A stretch of DNA of 64,000 bases, taken from the NCBI RefSeq assembly GCF_018687715.1, contig NC_056760.1, positions 34,201,001-34,265,000 on the forward strand, written 5' to 3'. The notes below the pieces were generated by a model. The model saw only the letters and a program-made list of their open reading frames with translations, was not told the DNA's origin and did no database searches. The DNA is from Carya illinoinensis. Its lineage: Eukaryota; Streptophyta; Magnoliopsida; Fagales; Juglandaceae. Within the stretch, counting starts at the first letter, position 1, and each line of letters begins with the position of its first letter. This document shows positions 53,976 to 64,000 of this stretch, piece after piece. The position numbers and the translations under genes are program-made.

Positions 53976-56900
53976 TGGTTTTATAACTTTCACTAAAAAC
54001 AAATTAGCAAAAAGACGAATTCAACCCTCATCTATCCGTTACTTTTTATATGCATTTTTACTTTTGTAGACATAACACAATGAGAGAGACAAATCTCTAG
54101 CAAATGTGTTTACTTCTCATCTTTTTCCCAAGACCTCATTTTCTTCTGAAACCCACAGCCTTTGCAAAGGACATCCCTCTGCAAAGAGCATGGTTCTGTA
54201 TCTCATATCGGCAAGCAAAATTTTCTCAAGCAGATTCAGCGTTTCCCACAAAGAAATTTTTTCCCCAAAACCAGTTTCTTGCCCCTTCTATGCCTAGAGG
54301 AAAATCAAAGTCATGGGTGTTCTATAAGATCACTACCCCCATTGATGTCCAAAGAGGATCATCGCCTCAACCCTAACCTTACAGTGCACAACATTCATCT
54401 TGGTGGTTGGGAACTTTGGGCATTGATCATCCCTCAACTGCTGGTCTGCTCATACGTTAATGTTTAGTCCCGTCTAATCTACTGTTTTCATTTTAAGTAC
54501 TCTGTAATCTCACATTGAATTGATAACCTAGCATAGATTCTACTGCCCTAAAGTTAAAATCCATAGGGAACCTTGTGCAAGGAGCCGAGATTTGCAAAAT
54601 TTGTTTCAGGCAGTAGTTAATTTTGGCTACTTAAGCAACAATTTCAACTACAAATCCATCATGCCGAAACCAATGCAACCCCACCACTCGAATTCATATC
54701 AAACACTGCAGCCCAGTCACCAAATCTGAGCTTACAGGCTGTTTCTCTTAACCCGCGACCACCACGGCTCCAAGGACCTGCTCCTTCCAGGTATGTGAGG
54801 ATTGTTTTTATATTCTGAGAATTTGGGTGTGGTTGGTTTTTATATGCTAAGAATTTGGGTGTGGTAATTATTTAACTATTGTGTTAATATGCTATGATGT
54901 GAGCCAATAATATACCTGGAAATCGCATGAATGTATATGATTTTACAACATGTTGGATATAAATGTAAATGCTGAATGATTTTGCTTGTTGATGATGTAA
55001 ATTTATTTGTGAAATGTAAATATTTTGAAGGAAAGAGACAAGAACTTATTTTGTATGATGAAGGGGGGCTGAACTTGAGGGAGAAAAGGTAGATGCTGAT
55101 GATGTCCACTTTAAGCAAATCAATATTTTTAATAAAATGAGACAGACACGTACACATCTTAAATTGGAGGAACAAAGCAAAAGAATATTTATACACAAAC
55201 TACACACAAATGAGACATCACACGAAATGACATAGCATAAAAGAATCCCAAATGAAGAAGAAAATAAGAGCTAAAAAGTAACTGATAGCTACACAAAATG
55301 ACCACATAGAGTGATATGCCCAATGTTGATGATAAGATTCTTTTTATGTTGACCCTTACAAGATTTGCTTGATATGTTACCAACTATTCCAAAAACTGCT
55401 TAAACCATTACTAATCAAAATAAGCAAGCAGAAAATACAATTTATGCTGTATTTTTATGCTCAAGATTCCGAAGTTATCATCTGATTACATGCTATTATT
55501 CTCTGAGCCTTTCTCCTTTTACCATTTCCCTTAAAAACCGCTAGGCTTTATTAATCTTTTGATGTTTATATATTAATAATGGCATCACCATAGTTATGTT
55601 CCAGAATCCATGTGGCAATATCCACATCCAAGAATGTTTATATATCAACATCGTTATTTTGACATCATTACTGAGTTCCATCATCGAAATCTAGACTCTT
55701 CATTCAAGCATTTCCTTACAACCCACATGGGTGTGAAAGTTATTTTCTTATTTACACCTATATAATATCATCTACATAAATCTCATATTTTGTGATGTTG
55801 TTGATGGCCAAAAAATTTCTTGAGTGATATAACAATCACTTTATAGTCATTTTTTTAATGCATAATCTCATCAGTCATTTTTTAATACCATCACCTTCTA
55901 CTTGATTTTGCTAGCTTTATTTAATACCAAGTTTGCATCGAGAGTCAGTGAAGGACAAAGATAACTGGGGATAAAATAAGTTAGCACAAAACCAGGGGAT
56001 TCATAAAAGATTCCTTGGTTTACAGGCAGTTACACTTTAAGTGATAGCTGGGTAGGTAAAGCTAGCCATTTAAAGTAGTTGCAATGATCTCATTAGGACC
56101 TTACTATGTTGTCTTCACTGGAGGATTTGGGGGCAAGAGTAACATGGCCTTCATGTGCTAACCTAAAGGCAGAGTCATCATCAATCTTAAAGAGAATCGC
56201 CTAGTCTATTGGCTCAGCAAGGCACTACATGCAAACTTGGGGGGAGGGATAGGGGAGGTGGAGCATTCAGATTACATGATGACACTTTGTTGACCCAAGC
56301 CTACATATTCGAGATTGTATGTTTAAAGAATATGTTAAATTCAGAGAACATTCGTAAAAGAAGGGGAGAAGATGTAGGCTAGCCTAGTCCTCTATATATA
56401 ATTTTTTATGTATTAGTAATGCTAATTTTCTTGAGTCACAGAAGGGTGCAACCTAAGTACATATGAAGTATACCAAGGGGTACACCCAACTAGCAAGGAG
56501 AGAGAAGGATAAAAAAATTCTCAAAATCTAATAGGCTGAAAACTTGAGGGCCGTTGCGAGCTTTTGTCTGAACATAGAGATTGCTGAACAGTATGGATTT
56601 AATTTTTAGAGTGGAAGCTAGTCCTCTAATTTTTAGAATACTTTTTTGGGACAAACCCAATTGAGAGGCAAGAATTCGTGCTTAGCCAAAATACCTTGTG
56701 TGGTATGCTCCTCATCATTTTGAACTCTGTTAAGGTTTAACTCATCTTCCATCATTCGCAACCATGGAAAAATTTTATGTAGGCATCATTGTGAACTCAG
56801 GTTAAACTCATCTTCATCATTCGCAACCCAATTGATGACTTTTATGAAATTCTTCTTGGCACTTATTTTGGATGCCTACATAAAATAAAATAAAAAAATC

Positions 56901-59626
56901 TCAATGGGCCATGCTTGGAGGTCTACATGCTTGAAGCACCAAAAGCAATTGGCCTCTACCTTATTATGTGCCGGATCTAGAAGTTGTGCTAGCCAGAGTA
57001 GCTGTGCTCACCTTTTAACTGCTCTTGAAATTAAATTCAAGATTCAGAGTGTTGATTCATTGCGATATGGAGCTAATTTAAGTTGGTGGAGATACCTAGG
57101 TTGCTAAGGGGAAAGGGATGAAAAAGATGGGATGGACGAAAGAATAGCCTCTCTATTGAGAATTGTTTTGTGGATTATAAAAATTTCTTTGGATAATGCT
57201 CTGTTGACAGAATTAAGATAACGGCCATTTAGGCACCATTTTAAGAGAGGATACATGACTCACTAAAAAATGAGTAGCACAAAGGCTATCCCAAGTGCTG
57301 GAGGATGTCGTATAATAATTAGGAATAAAATTCCTAGATTGTCCCCTCCGGGAAAGTTGTTTAAATCTAAACTCGTATAAAATGGTGAAAAGATTTACAA
57401 ATAAAAGTGGTGGTATGTATAATGAATGGAATAGTGCAATGGAAATAAAAAGGGTACTAGTCATAGATTAGATTCATACTTTTGGATTTTTTAGAGCTTC
57501 GAAATGGAATGTAAAAGACTAACAAATTGAAATTAACAATTAAGGATTCAACTACGCTAAACAATTTTAATTAATCTGAAAATTAAATAATAAAATGAAA
57601 TTATTTAAATCCTAATTAACCTTTAATCAATGTAATGCATATTTAATGAAAGCTTAAAGGAAAAAAATAACTAACATAAAATAAAATAAACAGCAAATAA
57701 AATGCTCAAAATTTTAATCCAAAAGTATCAAGAATACACCATAAATTTCAAATTGAAATTAAATAAAAAGTAATGAATGAAAAGAGAAAGCCAAATGAAT
57801 GGAGATGGAGATTGAAAGTAGTGAAAGATGCTAAACTGTAGCAGCAATTGGACCCCTCAAAGAACTCTTCAACGACGCTAGAGCCTATATTTCTCTGCTG
57901 TGTTAAAGCCCCAAACGAAAAGAATGAATTTTTTTACTATTCCAGGTACCGTGCGGCGCTGAGTGAATGCGAGAGAAAAATAATATTGTGAGCGACTTAG
58001 AAATGAATGCCCCAAAATGAATTATGTCTTCCGTCCCCCTCCAGGTCAAAGTCTAATATGAGTTGCCGTGCATGAGTTGAAGTCCTAATACCAATTGACG
58101 TGTGGCATTGAATTTAATTGGGTTCCCGTAAGCATAAATGAATTAGGCTAAAAAAAAGAAGTGTGCCATGTAGGTCAAAGTCCCAATTGAATAAGTAGTG
58201 TGTGGTGTCTAGATCTTTAAGTCCCATTTTCATTTCTTAGCCTATATAAAAAAATAAAAATAAAAATTAAAAATAAAATATAAATAAAGAATAGAATATT
58301 AAAAATATGTTATGCATGTAAAAGAATATTGTCCAATTAAATCATAAGTTATGATATTAAGCAAAAATCATGCTATTTATCAATTTAAATCACAACTCAG
58401 ATTTATGCATCTTAATTATTTTTTCATCTAAAACCAATAATAATGTAATGAAAAAATTAAAATATATTGATTCTAAATATATAAAAATATGCAATATGTT
58501 AAATCGATCAACACAATGTCCCAGCCCCCATAAAACATCAGTACTTAATGTGAAAACTTTATAATACTTATTGATTTCAAGTAATAAAAAAGTAATAACT
58601 TTTACAGCTTTTAGATTTTCCATACCTGCAAACTCTCTTTTCATTTTTGCATATGGTGCTTTTATAACAAGTTCATTGCTATTTTGTCGTTTTATAATTT
58701 TATTGCCATGCACTATTTAACTCCCAAACAATCACCTGTTTTGCATTGGTACCTCCAAACTTCCAGTATTCAGCAACCCAATTTGCACCTACTATATTGT
58801 AAAATACACCTATTCTGTTTTCCAGAAGTGTGACTTTTCTTACCTATATTGTATTGATTGTGGTTTTTTAAATTTCTTTTTCCCTCCCTCTTCTCCTTGA
58901 TCTTATCCTTCTCCTTCAAAAGCGAATAGAGCCAGGCTAGGAAGATTTTATTGGTGCACATTTGGAGTAGATTAAAGTCAGATTACAACTCCTATGTAGT
59001 GGTGGTGGTTTCAGTAGGACTACATGGGGAGCCCTTTGTTTTGGAGAATATAAAGGTATAGGAGTCATGCAAGTAAGAAAGATTCGTATACCATTGCTAT
59101 ATCAAGTTTATAGATCTGGAAAGAAGTGTAACCGTTTGAAGGAAAAATGTATCAAGGTCAAAAGTACTTGAAAAGGTACCAGTAACTTACACATGGGTTT
59201 TTGCAAAAAACTTTTGTGTACATTGAGAGACTTTGGTTGTTTCAATTTTTTTATATCTGTAGTGCCAATTCTTTTTATTTATTTATTTATATATCTCTAT
59301 TTAACTAAGTATCATATTTTGCACTTTGGTTATTTCTGTTGTTGTAGCGTTACTCATTACGCTCCTTCCGTAGACATTGTCCATATCATAAGGTATGAAC
59401 TATTTGAATGCACATTCAAATACTTAAAAATGTATTTCACCTTTTCAGGTTTAGTTCAAAATTATGATGTTCAATACATTCAATATTTTGCATTTGTTGC
59501 TATTTGCGTTTTTCATATCTCCACTAGAACCAAATTTATTTGTAGAAATTTGGGACTGCCATTATACATTTTTGACAAACAATTACTTCATTTGCCATAT
59601 TATTATTATTTTCTTAGCTATTCTAT

Positions 59627-60575
59627 ATGGAAGATCTAGAAAACACTATTCAAGATCGAGAAATTTGGGATAATAGGATGGAGGAAAAATTTATTGACAT
59701 GCTATACCAGGACTCCCTTAAGGGTCGATTAAGAACTGGAAAGATTACAAGTAGAGAGCATTTAGAATATGCTTAGTGGCTGACTGCTATTGATGTTAGA
59801 GAGTTTGACTCGAACCAGATTCGAGGCAAAACCCAGCGATTGAAGGGCATATAGCGTTTGCTTATCGATCTCATGAGATAGATCGGGATGGGTTGGGATC
59901 CCGACACAAAGATTGTAGTGGCGAGCGCCGAGTGCTAGGAAAATGCCATCAAGGTAATTCTTAAATATGATTTGATTTCCTAATGTTTTTATATTTATTT
60001 CACCTAATAAAATAACAAATATGTAATTAGTAAATATTTATTGGCATGTGTATATTATGAAAATGTTAGGTCAAATCCAAATGGGAAAGTTTCGTACCTT
60101 TGGCTGCTCGCGCAATGAGGAGTTGTGCACCATATCTAGCGCTTCTATTGCATATGATACTTTGCAACATGCGTAAACACAATTGCCCCCAGATAGTGAG
60201 GAGCGGTGGCTTGAGGAAGAGATGCGAGCTCAACAACATCCCAATATTGCCAATCAACGGGGATCGTGCATAGAGATTGATGACATAGATGAGTTGGCGA
60301 GGATGTGGATAGGGTCGCGCGGTGTATCGACACACTCATCAAGTAGGCGTAACTTGCGAAAAATGAACTAGAACGATGTAGACATCTCTGCTACCCTTGA
60401 AGAGGTGCAATGCACTCAAATTGCGCGACGTAAGTGGTATGAGGTTGATACTGGTACGAGCTCATAGAAGCACAACAAAGGATTAGATGCAAATGAGGCC
60501 AACTATAGGGAATACAGTCTGCTGCATCGTTGCATCACATTGCTGGGTGAGATTTTCCCAAAACTGGAGGGACCC
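59627..60575 (+). pseudogene. Myb/SANT-like protein pseudogene
   Basis: The frame from ATG 59627 runs in one phase to about 59953, where a GT donor (AAGGTAATTC) lies. It reads as a Myb/SANT-like DNA-binding domain (Myb_DNA-bind_3, as in PIF/Harbinger-associated proteins): 'WDNRMEEKFIDML', then 'IRGKTQRLKG', then 'IGMGWDPDTK'. Four codons in this exon are TAG. A second exon-like block (about 60070-60575) gives a hydrophilic linker ('EERWLEEEMRAQQHP') and a short C-terminal helix, also with stops. Known family members act in DNA binding of transposases or as host regulators. This copy cannot make a full protein and is cut off by LTR sequence at about 60576. Confidence 0.7.
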
Positions 60576-61617
60576 ACTGACCGGTGCAAAACTGCAAGTG
60601 CACAGTATCGTAGTTTTATAGTAAAGTAATAAGAAGAGTATCGTCCTTAGAGATTGGTATCTTACTTTTACCAAATACCAAAATTATACTAAACTTGATT
60701 TTATCTAGAGAAATCACTAAGATTTTTTTGTAGTTGCAAATTAAACTAAGATCAACTCAAAGGGAAATATGCAAGAGAAACAAAACTGACGTTCGAAGAT
60801 CAACTTAATGGGGAAGAAAACTTCTAGGAAATTGATTTCACCTAATTCTTCACTATGCTTTTCTCATCCAGCTAACTTAATTTAATTTTCTTTTATCTAT
60901 TAGCAAATCTCTAAATCATCCAAAAGCCTCTTTCGATAGTCAATTGGAAATGACTCTTGTTTATCAATTCACACAAGAATATGCAAATTTAATAAAGCAA
61001 GAAAGCAATAAAACCAATGATTTAATTACTACATGGGTTCATACAAGTCTTTCGATCTCTATACTTACCTATGCTGAAATATTCAAGATCTACCCTATGA
61101 TTCCCTCTTTCAATAGCAAATCACAAGATTAAAAATCATCCAATCAATGGCCATTTAATTAGAAGCAATAAACTCAGAATAAATCAGATAAACAAAGAGA
61201 GAATTGCATTAAATTAGCGTAGACAATCAAGCATAGTTCGGAAATAGGTTACATCGTTTTCCTAGAATAAAGAAAATTTAGCTCATGCTAGAAATGGAAT
61301 TCAACATAAACGAATTTACCATAATTTTTCTGAGAAGACTGGAAGAAAACAAACACTGAAAAATCCTCCTTGCAGCCACAACTCGTCTTCAAAAGCTCAA
61401 GGGAACGATTCAACGCTTTTCTCCCGTCCGTGCTCGTGTATGATTCTAACGTACGTGCAATAATTGGAATTCCCTCTCCAAAACAGATGATTTGAATCCC
61501 TCTAGCTATGTTTTTCTGTCCCAAAAAGTGTTCTCCAGTCAAAAAGTACGGCCATAGGGTGAAAAATCCATTTTTATATCGTTTGACGGCGGAAAACCCT
61601 GGATCTATCAAAATACG

Positions 61618-61870
61618 ATGTTCGCTCGAGCGGGGTGTCGAGCACACGTCGAGCGTTCGACTCTGCCTGAGTTCGCTCGAGAGTCCTATCAAGCGCACAT
61701 CGAGCGTTCGACTCTGCCTGATTTCGCTCGAGTGACCAATGTATTCGCTCGAGGGATCTTTGTTTTTCAGCAACCTGCTCGAGCTCCCTGTCGAGCAGCA
61801 GTCGAGCGTTTGAATCTGCCTGAATTCGCTCTAGTGGCGGCCAAAAGCCTCCGCTCGAGCGAACTTGTAA
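61618..61870. repeat. TCGAG-rich tandem repeat
   Basis: The unit TCGAGCGTTCGACTCTGCCT, followed by GA-TTCGCTCGAG, occurs at about 61650, 61700 and (diverged) 61802, with further CTCGAGC and GCTCGAG palindromes between. Unit spacing is about 50-100 bases. It is GC-richer than its surroundings and lies in the putative LTR. Confidence 0.8.
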
Positions 61871-62557
61871 AATCTGCAATACAAAACTTTTACAAGTTAT
61901 CAAATACCCCCAAACTTACAACTTTGTTTGTCCTCAAACAAAAAGAAAAACAAATGATAGTTTAGACAATATCAACTCGACCCGACAGAGAAGTATCATC
62001 ACTCACCAAGTTTTTATGAATTTAGATTTCATCTTTAGTATCTTACTCTTTTAACATCAAAGATAGCAAGAAAATCAATCAAAAATTTTGCAATTTGTCA
62101 AGCAAGAGTTAGGCGTTTACTTCAACCTAAAGTTAAGACCTTGAGTGTGTGTGTGATATAGTCCATTTAACCTCAAACCACCTGCAAACTCAGATAAAAG
62201 TAGAACAACCAAAATCAGAAGAATTCTCTTAAAACTTAACCCCATAAGTCTAATTTTCAGAAATCCTCTCAACTAATGTAGTCAATACCAAAATCAGAGA
62301 TCAAAAGGTCTTTAATAAGGTTGTAATGATAGGCCACAGGGTAAGAGTTAAGAAAGAACTGGATATGGAAAATCAAAGCAAACTGAGAAAATACTTAGTG
62401 AACAGAACATTAAAAGAAAAACCCACATGATTCAAATCATAGCTCTTTCTTGACAATATGCTCATACTTGTGGCATTATTATTGCTGTAATCACTGATGT
62501 AATACCAACAATTCCCTTAACAAAATCTGAGGTAATTCACACTCCGCTTAGCGACTT

Positions 62558-62650
62558 CTTTTTTTTTTTTTTTCTTTTTTTTTTCTTTTTCTCTTTCTCT
62601 CTCTCTTTTTTTTTTTCCAGTCATTTCCTTTCTTCTTCTTCTTCTTCTTT
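62558..62650. repeat. polypyrimidine tract
   Basis: About 90 bases of T and C only, apart from one short interruption, read on the plus strand (so a polypurine tract on the minus strand). It could be a low-complexity expansion or, on the minus strand, related to the polypurine tract of the gypsy element. Confidence 0.6.
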
Positions 62651-63574
62651 GATCAAACAGAGCAAACATAATACGGTTCATCGTGAAACCAATATTTCTC
62701 TTTTAAATGTAACTCTCCACCAAAGTATTTTCTCAAACTATCAAAGGTAGATTCATTATTTTTCAGGCTTAGAGCGGGCATGGTTTATGTAGTTCAAAGA
62801 ATAAATAAAGGCTTATGAAGGCTCAAGGGGGTTGACTATGGAAACACACCATGTAATGATGGCATGATATTAAGGACGGCTGGGAAAGCTTTTTGGTTAT
62901 GCCAAAGAAATGCCTAGATCATTTCTCTAATATTTGGTCTCAACTAGGATTTCGACTCAAGGACCCTTCAACGGATTCTAGAGCAAAGCAAAATCGAACT
63001 TCCCTCTTTCAATTAATTCAACTTCTTCTCTTTATAAGCAAAATGGAATAAGAGAAAAACGACGATGTGCTCAATTATATTCAAGGTCAAAGATTTAAAC
63101 TAAAATACCCACAAAACTCCACTTGACATAAAAGAAATTTTTGAAAATTTTTCTCAAAACCATCTTCAATCACAAATTTCAGAGTCATAGAGAATTCAAT
63201 CTTACTCCAATGCATGCTTGGTAAGAGAATCAAATAACCCATCAACAACCCAAGACTTAGAAAACAAGAGGATCACATGCATATAGGAGTTTACACCCTT
63301 AAACTTAAACTAAACAATGTCCTCATTGTAATGCAAAAGTAACAAGGATTGAAGAAATAAAAGGAACTTCCCTGGTTGCATGATGAATCTTCCGTAGTTT
63401 AAAATTTTTTTTTTCAGCTCTTTATTCATGCTAAATAAATCTGCATCAAAAATCAATTTATTAAAACTAAATAAATAAAGATAATAAAATAAATGAAAGA
63501 ATGAAAGAAAGATCTATGGGTTGCCTCCTATAAGCGCTTGTTTTAAAGTCTACAGCCAGACTTTTCAATTATCA

Positions 63575-64000
63575 TCAATTAGGATCTCCAAGAGGAATAA
63601 ATGCATAGTTTTTCTCCATTTGTTCTCCATAGTAGTGCTTTAATCTCTGACCATTAAGTCTGAAAATATTCCCTGTCTTGTCCTTCAAATCTATTGCTCC
63701 AAAAGAGAAAACTTCATGAATTGTATAAGGACCGCCCATCTTGATTTTAACTTTCCTGGAAAGAGTTTGAGTTGTGAATTGAAGAGTAAAACTTATTTTC
63801 CTGGTACAAACTCTCGCCTAAGAATCTGTTTGTCATGCCATTCTTCGTCCTTTCTTTATAGATTTTTGCATTTTCATATGCATCATTCCGGAACTCTTCC
63901 ATCTCATTCAATTGAAGAAGTCGCTTTTCACTTGCTGCCTTCAAATCAAAGTTAAACTTTTTTACAACCCAATAAGCTGTATGCTCCAACTCCACAGGAA
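63575..64000 (-). pseudogene. Ty3/gypsy integrase C-terminus, partial and broken
   Basis: The minus-strand frames match the C-terminal part of plant gypsy integrases. An 82-residue frame enters from the right edge ('LEHTAYWVVKKFNFDL', 'EMEEFRNDAYENAKIYKE'). After a frameshift near 63843 the following stretch gives the chromo-like end ('GPYTIHEVFSFGAIDL', 'FRLNGQRLKHYY'), stopping at 63575-63577. There is one additional in-frame stop after the shift. The rest of pol lies outside the window. The enzyme would insert element DNA into chromosomes; this copy is inactive. Confidence 0.85.

Larger units (their letters stand above)
52801..59626. other. intergenic spacer, 53-59.6 kb
   Basis: No complete gene was identified. 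Visible items: a mixed (TTA)n/(TTG)n microsatellite at 53683-53734, a truncated MITE-like end at 53879-53975, and AT-rich DNA near 57.5-58.5 kb. Short frames such as those at 54104-54376 and 56904-57107 show no recognisable family, and I do not call them genes. Confidence 0.5.
60576..63570 (-). mobile_element. LTR retrotransposon 3' region (Ty3/gypsy), minus strand
   Basis: Immediately after the broken Myb/SANT sequence comes TGACCGGTGCAAAACTGCAA followed by GTGCACAGTATCGTAG, wording I associate with Fagales LTR retrotransposons (inference). The interval holds a TCGAG-rich tandem repeat (61618-61870) and a long pyrimidine tract (62558-62650), and ends at an integrase fragment read on the minus strand. 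One gypsy element entering from the right edge, with its 3' LTR toward 60.6-62 kb, is the simplest reading. The exact LTR borders are not resolved. Confidence 0.5.

Noticed and set aside
54104..54800. Overlapping plus-strand frames of 60-100 codons
   Set aside because: No domain, no splice pattern leading to a longer protein, and ordinary composition; treated as chance frames.
61288..61965. Frames of 109-161 codons across the TCGAG repeat
   Set aside because: They are products of the tandem repeat, present on both strands, with repetitive peptides and no family match.
1..64000. CRISPR arrays, rRNA genes, bacterial operons
   Set aside because: None seen; tandem repeats here are degenerate or microsatellite type, and the spliced genes show a plant nuclear origin.

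Overview
The window is nuclear DNA of a flowering plant. It is AT-rich, its genes have spliced GT-AG exons, it is full of transposable elements, and it lacks bacterial signals such as operons with ribosome binding sites. The protein sequences and the style of the repeats suggest a woody eudicot, most likely Fagales (walnut or hickory-like). That placement is inference from familiarity and was not checked against a database.

Two host genes are complete. On the minus strand, 1915-9630, seven coding exons join in phase into a 1298-residue ETHYLENE INSENSITIVE 2 (EIN2) protein: an NRAMP-like membrane domain, the Ser/Phe processing site at residues 645/646, and the C-terminal nuclear localisation motif. 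On the plus strand, 40961-46625, twelve exons give a 545-residue plant synaptotagmin of the SYT3 type: N-terminal membrane anchor, SMP lipid-transfer domain and two C2 domains. Their introns hold LINE debris, a MITE and a duplicated scrap of exon.

The rest is mostly mobile DNA in distinct layers. (1) 12-22.9 kb: AT-rich intergenic DNA with degenerate MITE-like repeats, tandem duplications and a 57-bp near-perfect palindrome. (2) 23.8-30.1 kb: a decayed CACTA (En/Spm) element split by a 4.38-kb hAT element with an exact 8-bp target duplication. The hAT element carries an intact 142-codon reading frame with its own TATA-like box and is itself hit by a truncated LINE. (3) 30734-31917: a Mutator-like element with long terminal inverted repeats and an exact 9-bp duplication, carrying a captured first-exon fragment of chloroplast PGR5 (a Pack-MULE). 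(4) 34363-40061: a full-length LINE with two open ORFs overlapping at ATGA and a 17-bp target duplication, probably a recent insertion. (5) 47269-48047: a second, short hAT element. (6) 49.2-52.8 kb: a decayed gypsy-type gag-like region. (7) 59.6-60.6 kb: a broken Myb/SANT-like gene, followed by LTR-retrotransposon sequence to the window end with the 3' end of a Ty3/gypsy integrase on the minus strand.

EIN2 (ethylene signalling at the ER and nucleus) and SYT3 (ER-plasma membrane contact sites) are not known to share a pathway, so their proximity reflects chromosome position. The best leads are the PGR5 Pack-MULE, the intact reading frame inside the hAT element, the possibly active LINE, the minimal LINE-tail insertions near EIN2, and the duplicated exon fragment in the SYT3 intron.
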